A stretch of DNA of 64,000 bases, taken from NCBI RefSeq assembly GCF_019578655.1, contig NC_063265.1:23112285-23176284 (forward strand), given 5' to 3'. Under the pieces are notes generated by a model. That model saw nothing but the letters and a program-made list of their open reading frames with translations, had not been told where the DNA came from and did not search any database. A program made the translations under genes and the position numbers. Shown in pieces: positions 61,500-64,000 of this stretch. The stretch comes from Ricinus communis (taxonomy: Eukaryota; Streptophyta; Magnoliopsida; Malpighiales; Euphorbiaceae). Positions within the stretch are counted from its first letter, which is position 1. Each line of letters begins with the position of its first letter.

Positions 61500-62229
61500 A
61501 GTCACAAAGACTAAGACGGAGATAGGACTATGATGCTACAGGTCCTTCTAGTGATAGTATGAATAATTTAACAATTTGGGTCCTACTAAGTTGTGTAGTT
61601 CTCATGATGGTGACATACTATTTTTAGCTAAACCTTCGAATACCAATCCCGTTGAACTTGTTCATCTCGAGCATCCTGAATTTGGCAGGCAATTTGTCTT
61701 CATCCGTCAAAACCAATTTCTCGAAATTATAGGTTGGGTCCAAGCCTTTGATTTCCAGCATGCCTTGCATCTTATCAAGCTTGGCACTTAAGCCGCTTAT
61801 AACTTCATTAGTGGCAAAGGCTGTCTCCCTTTTGGGTTAGTCCAACAAACACTCATCAAAATCCTAGAAATTTAAAGGCACTCCCCTTCTAGCAGGTTCT
61901 TCGGCATTGCCATTGGCAGCAGCAGCAATGGCGATAGCGGTTACAGCAGCAGTTTCATTTACGATTGCAATTGGGTTAGTAGCAGCAAAAGGATTAGCTA
62001 GTGCAATAGGAGCAATAGGTGGGGTTTGATTTGAAGCCGTCTTAGACAAAAAATTTTGGAGTTCCTTCCAGATCACACTCCTCAGATCGTCGATGATGGT
62101 ATTCTTGAGGATCTTAACATCCTGTTCGTTAGCTCTTTTATTGGCCATTTCGAATGTAGTTTCAGCCTCACTTGTGAAAGCTTGATGTCTTGGCTTTTCA
62201 AGAAGCTCTAACACAATTTGAATTCTCAA
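61500..62229 (-). pseudogene. Gag-like remnant of another LTR retrotransposon
   Basis: Frame 62,229-61,864 includes ANKRANEQDVKILKNTI and an Ala/Ile/Pro-rich stretch with many NP and AA pairs. In the next frame the minus strand reads LSAKLDKMQGMLEIKG, LPAKFRMLEMNKFNGIG and, after a stop, IMRTTQLSRTQIVKLF. The order L-P-x-K-F-x-M-x-E-M-x-K-F-x-G-x-G then R-x-x-Q-L-S is the pattern at the start of gypsy gag capsid regions. Broken by frameshifts; no other domains nearby. Confidence 0.5.
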
Positions 62230-63385
62230 TGAGATTGGTATCCTCTCTAGCTTTCCATTATCTTGTCTTCTTCAATCCAAAGGAGTGTCTATATTGTTAA
62301 AAATAAAAGGGTTAGCATGATGCATGATGCACGTGCTATGCATAAATAAGAGAAAAAGAAAAGATGCATGATGCAAGTGCTATGTACAAAGAAGAGAAAA
62401 AGGTTAGCACACATATTAATATACAAAGTTTATTGACCTAAGGTGCAATTCATCTTTATTTTGATCTTGACTACCAAATTAAACATCACTATCATCATGA
62501 TTGAATGTCTATGTGACAGAGCACCAAAGGAACCAAGCTTAGACTAAATATTCTTGAGCCTTGAAGTAAGTGTTGTAAACAGACTCCAAAAGCGCGAGGA
62601 CACTTTTCGCATGACTAAAAGTTTACAAGATGTTGAAAAGTCCACATTACAGCAGGCATGACACCTGGCAGTCAAAGCTTCAAGAAGCACGAGGGTACTT
62701 CAGAAGCACGAGGCCGCTTCTAGGTGCAGACAAGGTAAGCGTGACAACGCTATTGTGGCGCGGGCGCAATTTTTGCAATTAATGCAATGTCAGTAATCAC
62801 TGAGATATCAACCATCCCATTAGTGCCATATGGCTGGAGTCATCGGAGTCCCAACGTCTCTTTTCAGAAAGCGCGAGCGTGCTTGGAAAGTGCTGGGGCG
62901 CTTTCCATTATTTTAGGCAATTTTTGCCAAGTCATTAAATCTTGCAATTAAAGATTTTTTGATCTTACTATAACATCTCCAAGAGGTTGGTCTGTGTATA
63001 AATACCCCTCCTGAAGACTCTACAACAAGAAATGTGTGAATAGATAATACCAAAACTCTTACATATTTATTTCTAAACTTTCTCCACTTAATTCCTTTCT
63101 TTGTAAAGTGTATTAAGTTGAAACTTTTTGTTTAACTAAAACTCTAAAGAATTTTTGTATGAGTCTAGGTATTAAAAACACCAGGGATTGGTTGTTGAAT
63201 AACCATTAATACTTAAGGATTAAAGGACTTAGTCAGAGATTGATTTATTAAGGGAAAAGATTTAGCGTGAGCCTTAAAAACAACAAGTTGTTGAGTGAAC
63301 TTGTAAAATCCAAAGATTATACTCTTAGTGATTATAGTGGAACTCTCAAGTGTGATCTTGAGGAGTGGATGTGGGAAGAATGTAA
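62230..63385. other. LTR-like or regulatory-like stretch, unassigned
   Basis: Contains a GC-richer part at 62,585-62,900 with repeated AGCGCGAG/AAGCACGAGG words and a TATA-like GTGTATAAATACCCCTCC at 62,993. The texture (TATA, then CTTTACACTCT-like leader, then GAGTGGATGTGGG at 63,363) resembles the LTR of a copia-type element, but I could not set both ends. Confidence 0.35.
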
Positions 63386-64000
63386 TGGGTTGCTATCAAT
63401 GAAACTTTTTCAAGAGCAAAGAGTGCAGTCAAAATATGACTTTCTTAAATTAAAAAAAAGGGTTGTTCCAAAGCAAGGTTAAGCTTTTGAAGAACATTAT
63501 TAAAATACATCTAAAAAGTCTCACCTTTCCATAGCTAGCTAGCTTATATAGCCCCACTTTCTTTTTTAGCTTAAAAGAATGTGCATTTTCTTTTAAAGAT
63601 ACCACTTTTCTTGCACTCTATGCAGTTTCAATTTCACTAAAAGTAGCATTAACAATAGAAGAAACTAATTAAAGAATAAAATATATTGCCTCAAAACTAG
63701 AAGAAGAAGAAGAAGAAGTGGTATATATCTGTAGAGAAAGAAAGCAACAGCTAAAACTTGCTGTAGAGAGAAGATACACACTTAGAGAAGCTAATTGTAG
63801 ATTCTCAATCTTTGTATGCAGTTGTTGCAGCTATTAATTAAGCTCTTCATAGCTCGTTATTCTTCACCAACTTCACCTTCCCTCATTACTTTTCCTTTTG
63901 ATCTTTTTTCTTCAACTGTCATTCAACGTGAAACTCCTCCCATAAGGACTCCATGATGTCGCAAGTTGTCCTCTGCCACCAGAACGATACCATGTCAACA
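63386..64000. repeat. Duplicated segment with the empty insertion site
   Basis: Paralogue of 13,246-13,395 plus 15,778-16,230. At 63,531-63,546 it reads CATAGCTAGCTAGCTT with no insert, where the other copy holds the 2.4-kb solo LTR. The match runs to the window edge. Confidence 0.82.

Overview
This is plant nuclear DNA, almost certainly from a eudicot. It is AT-rich, has introns with GT...AG borders and long AT microsatellites, is dominated by nested Ty3/gypsy LTR retrotransposons, and carries a decayed chloroplast insertion. The intact host genes I can defend are two members of a tandem germin-like protein (GLP) cluster; a third member is dead. I cannot name the species from sequence alone; a woody rosid or Euphorbiaceae-like genome would fit, but that is a guess.

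Layout. 1-11,534: a minus-strand Athila-type retrotransposon (element A) whose 3' end lies off the left edge; its gag is split by a 2.67-kb solo LTR (7,236-9,903) with a perfect 5-bp target duplication. 12.8-13.05 kb: remnant of a cytochrome P450 N-terminus. 13,396-15,777: a second solo LTR, whose empty site is preserved in a paralogous stretch at 63.4-64.0 kb. 17,680-19,107: nuclear plastid DNA joining psbD/psbC (large single-copy region) directly to the rps12-trnV-GAC spacer (inverted repeat). 19,984-33,980: a complete but decayed 14-kb Athila-like element (element B), minus strand, whose 5' LTR contains a further LTR-like insertion between 83-bp direct repeats. 35.5-53.2 kb: the GLP cluster in segmentally duplicated blocks. 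GLP copy 1 (35,771-36,566) and copy 3 (49,791-50,584) are intact two-exon genes; copy 2 (40,041-40,664) has a 1-nt insertion in exon 1 and a truncated exon 2. Next to copy 2 lies element C (40,851-47,829), a relative of element A that lost RT, RNase H and integrase. 54.7-57.85 kb: a decayed LINE with a 1.24-kb terminal-inverted-repeat DNA transposon inside it. The rest is AT-rich repeat debris and one more gypsy gag remnant (61.5-62.2 kb).

How the parts relate. The GLPs are predicted secreted cupin proteins with a complete metal-binding His/His/Glu/His set, sharing a conserved promoter (TATA box plus paired CATGCA motifs) that was duplicated with them. A solo LTR lies downstream of both copy 1 and copy 3 at the same place, so it predates the duplication and orders the events. 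The retroelements carry all the expected parts (PBS for tRNA-Asp, polypurine tract, gag, protease, RT, RNase H, integrase and a third Athila-type ORF), but none is intact. I found no convincing novel functional system; the most unusual items are the chimeric plastid insertion, the empty/filled solo-LTR pair, the shared solo LTR in the GLP duplication and the long direct repeats around an LTR insertion.
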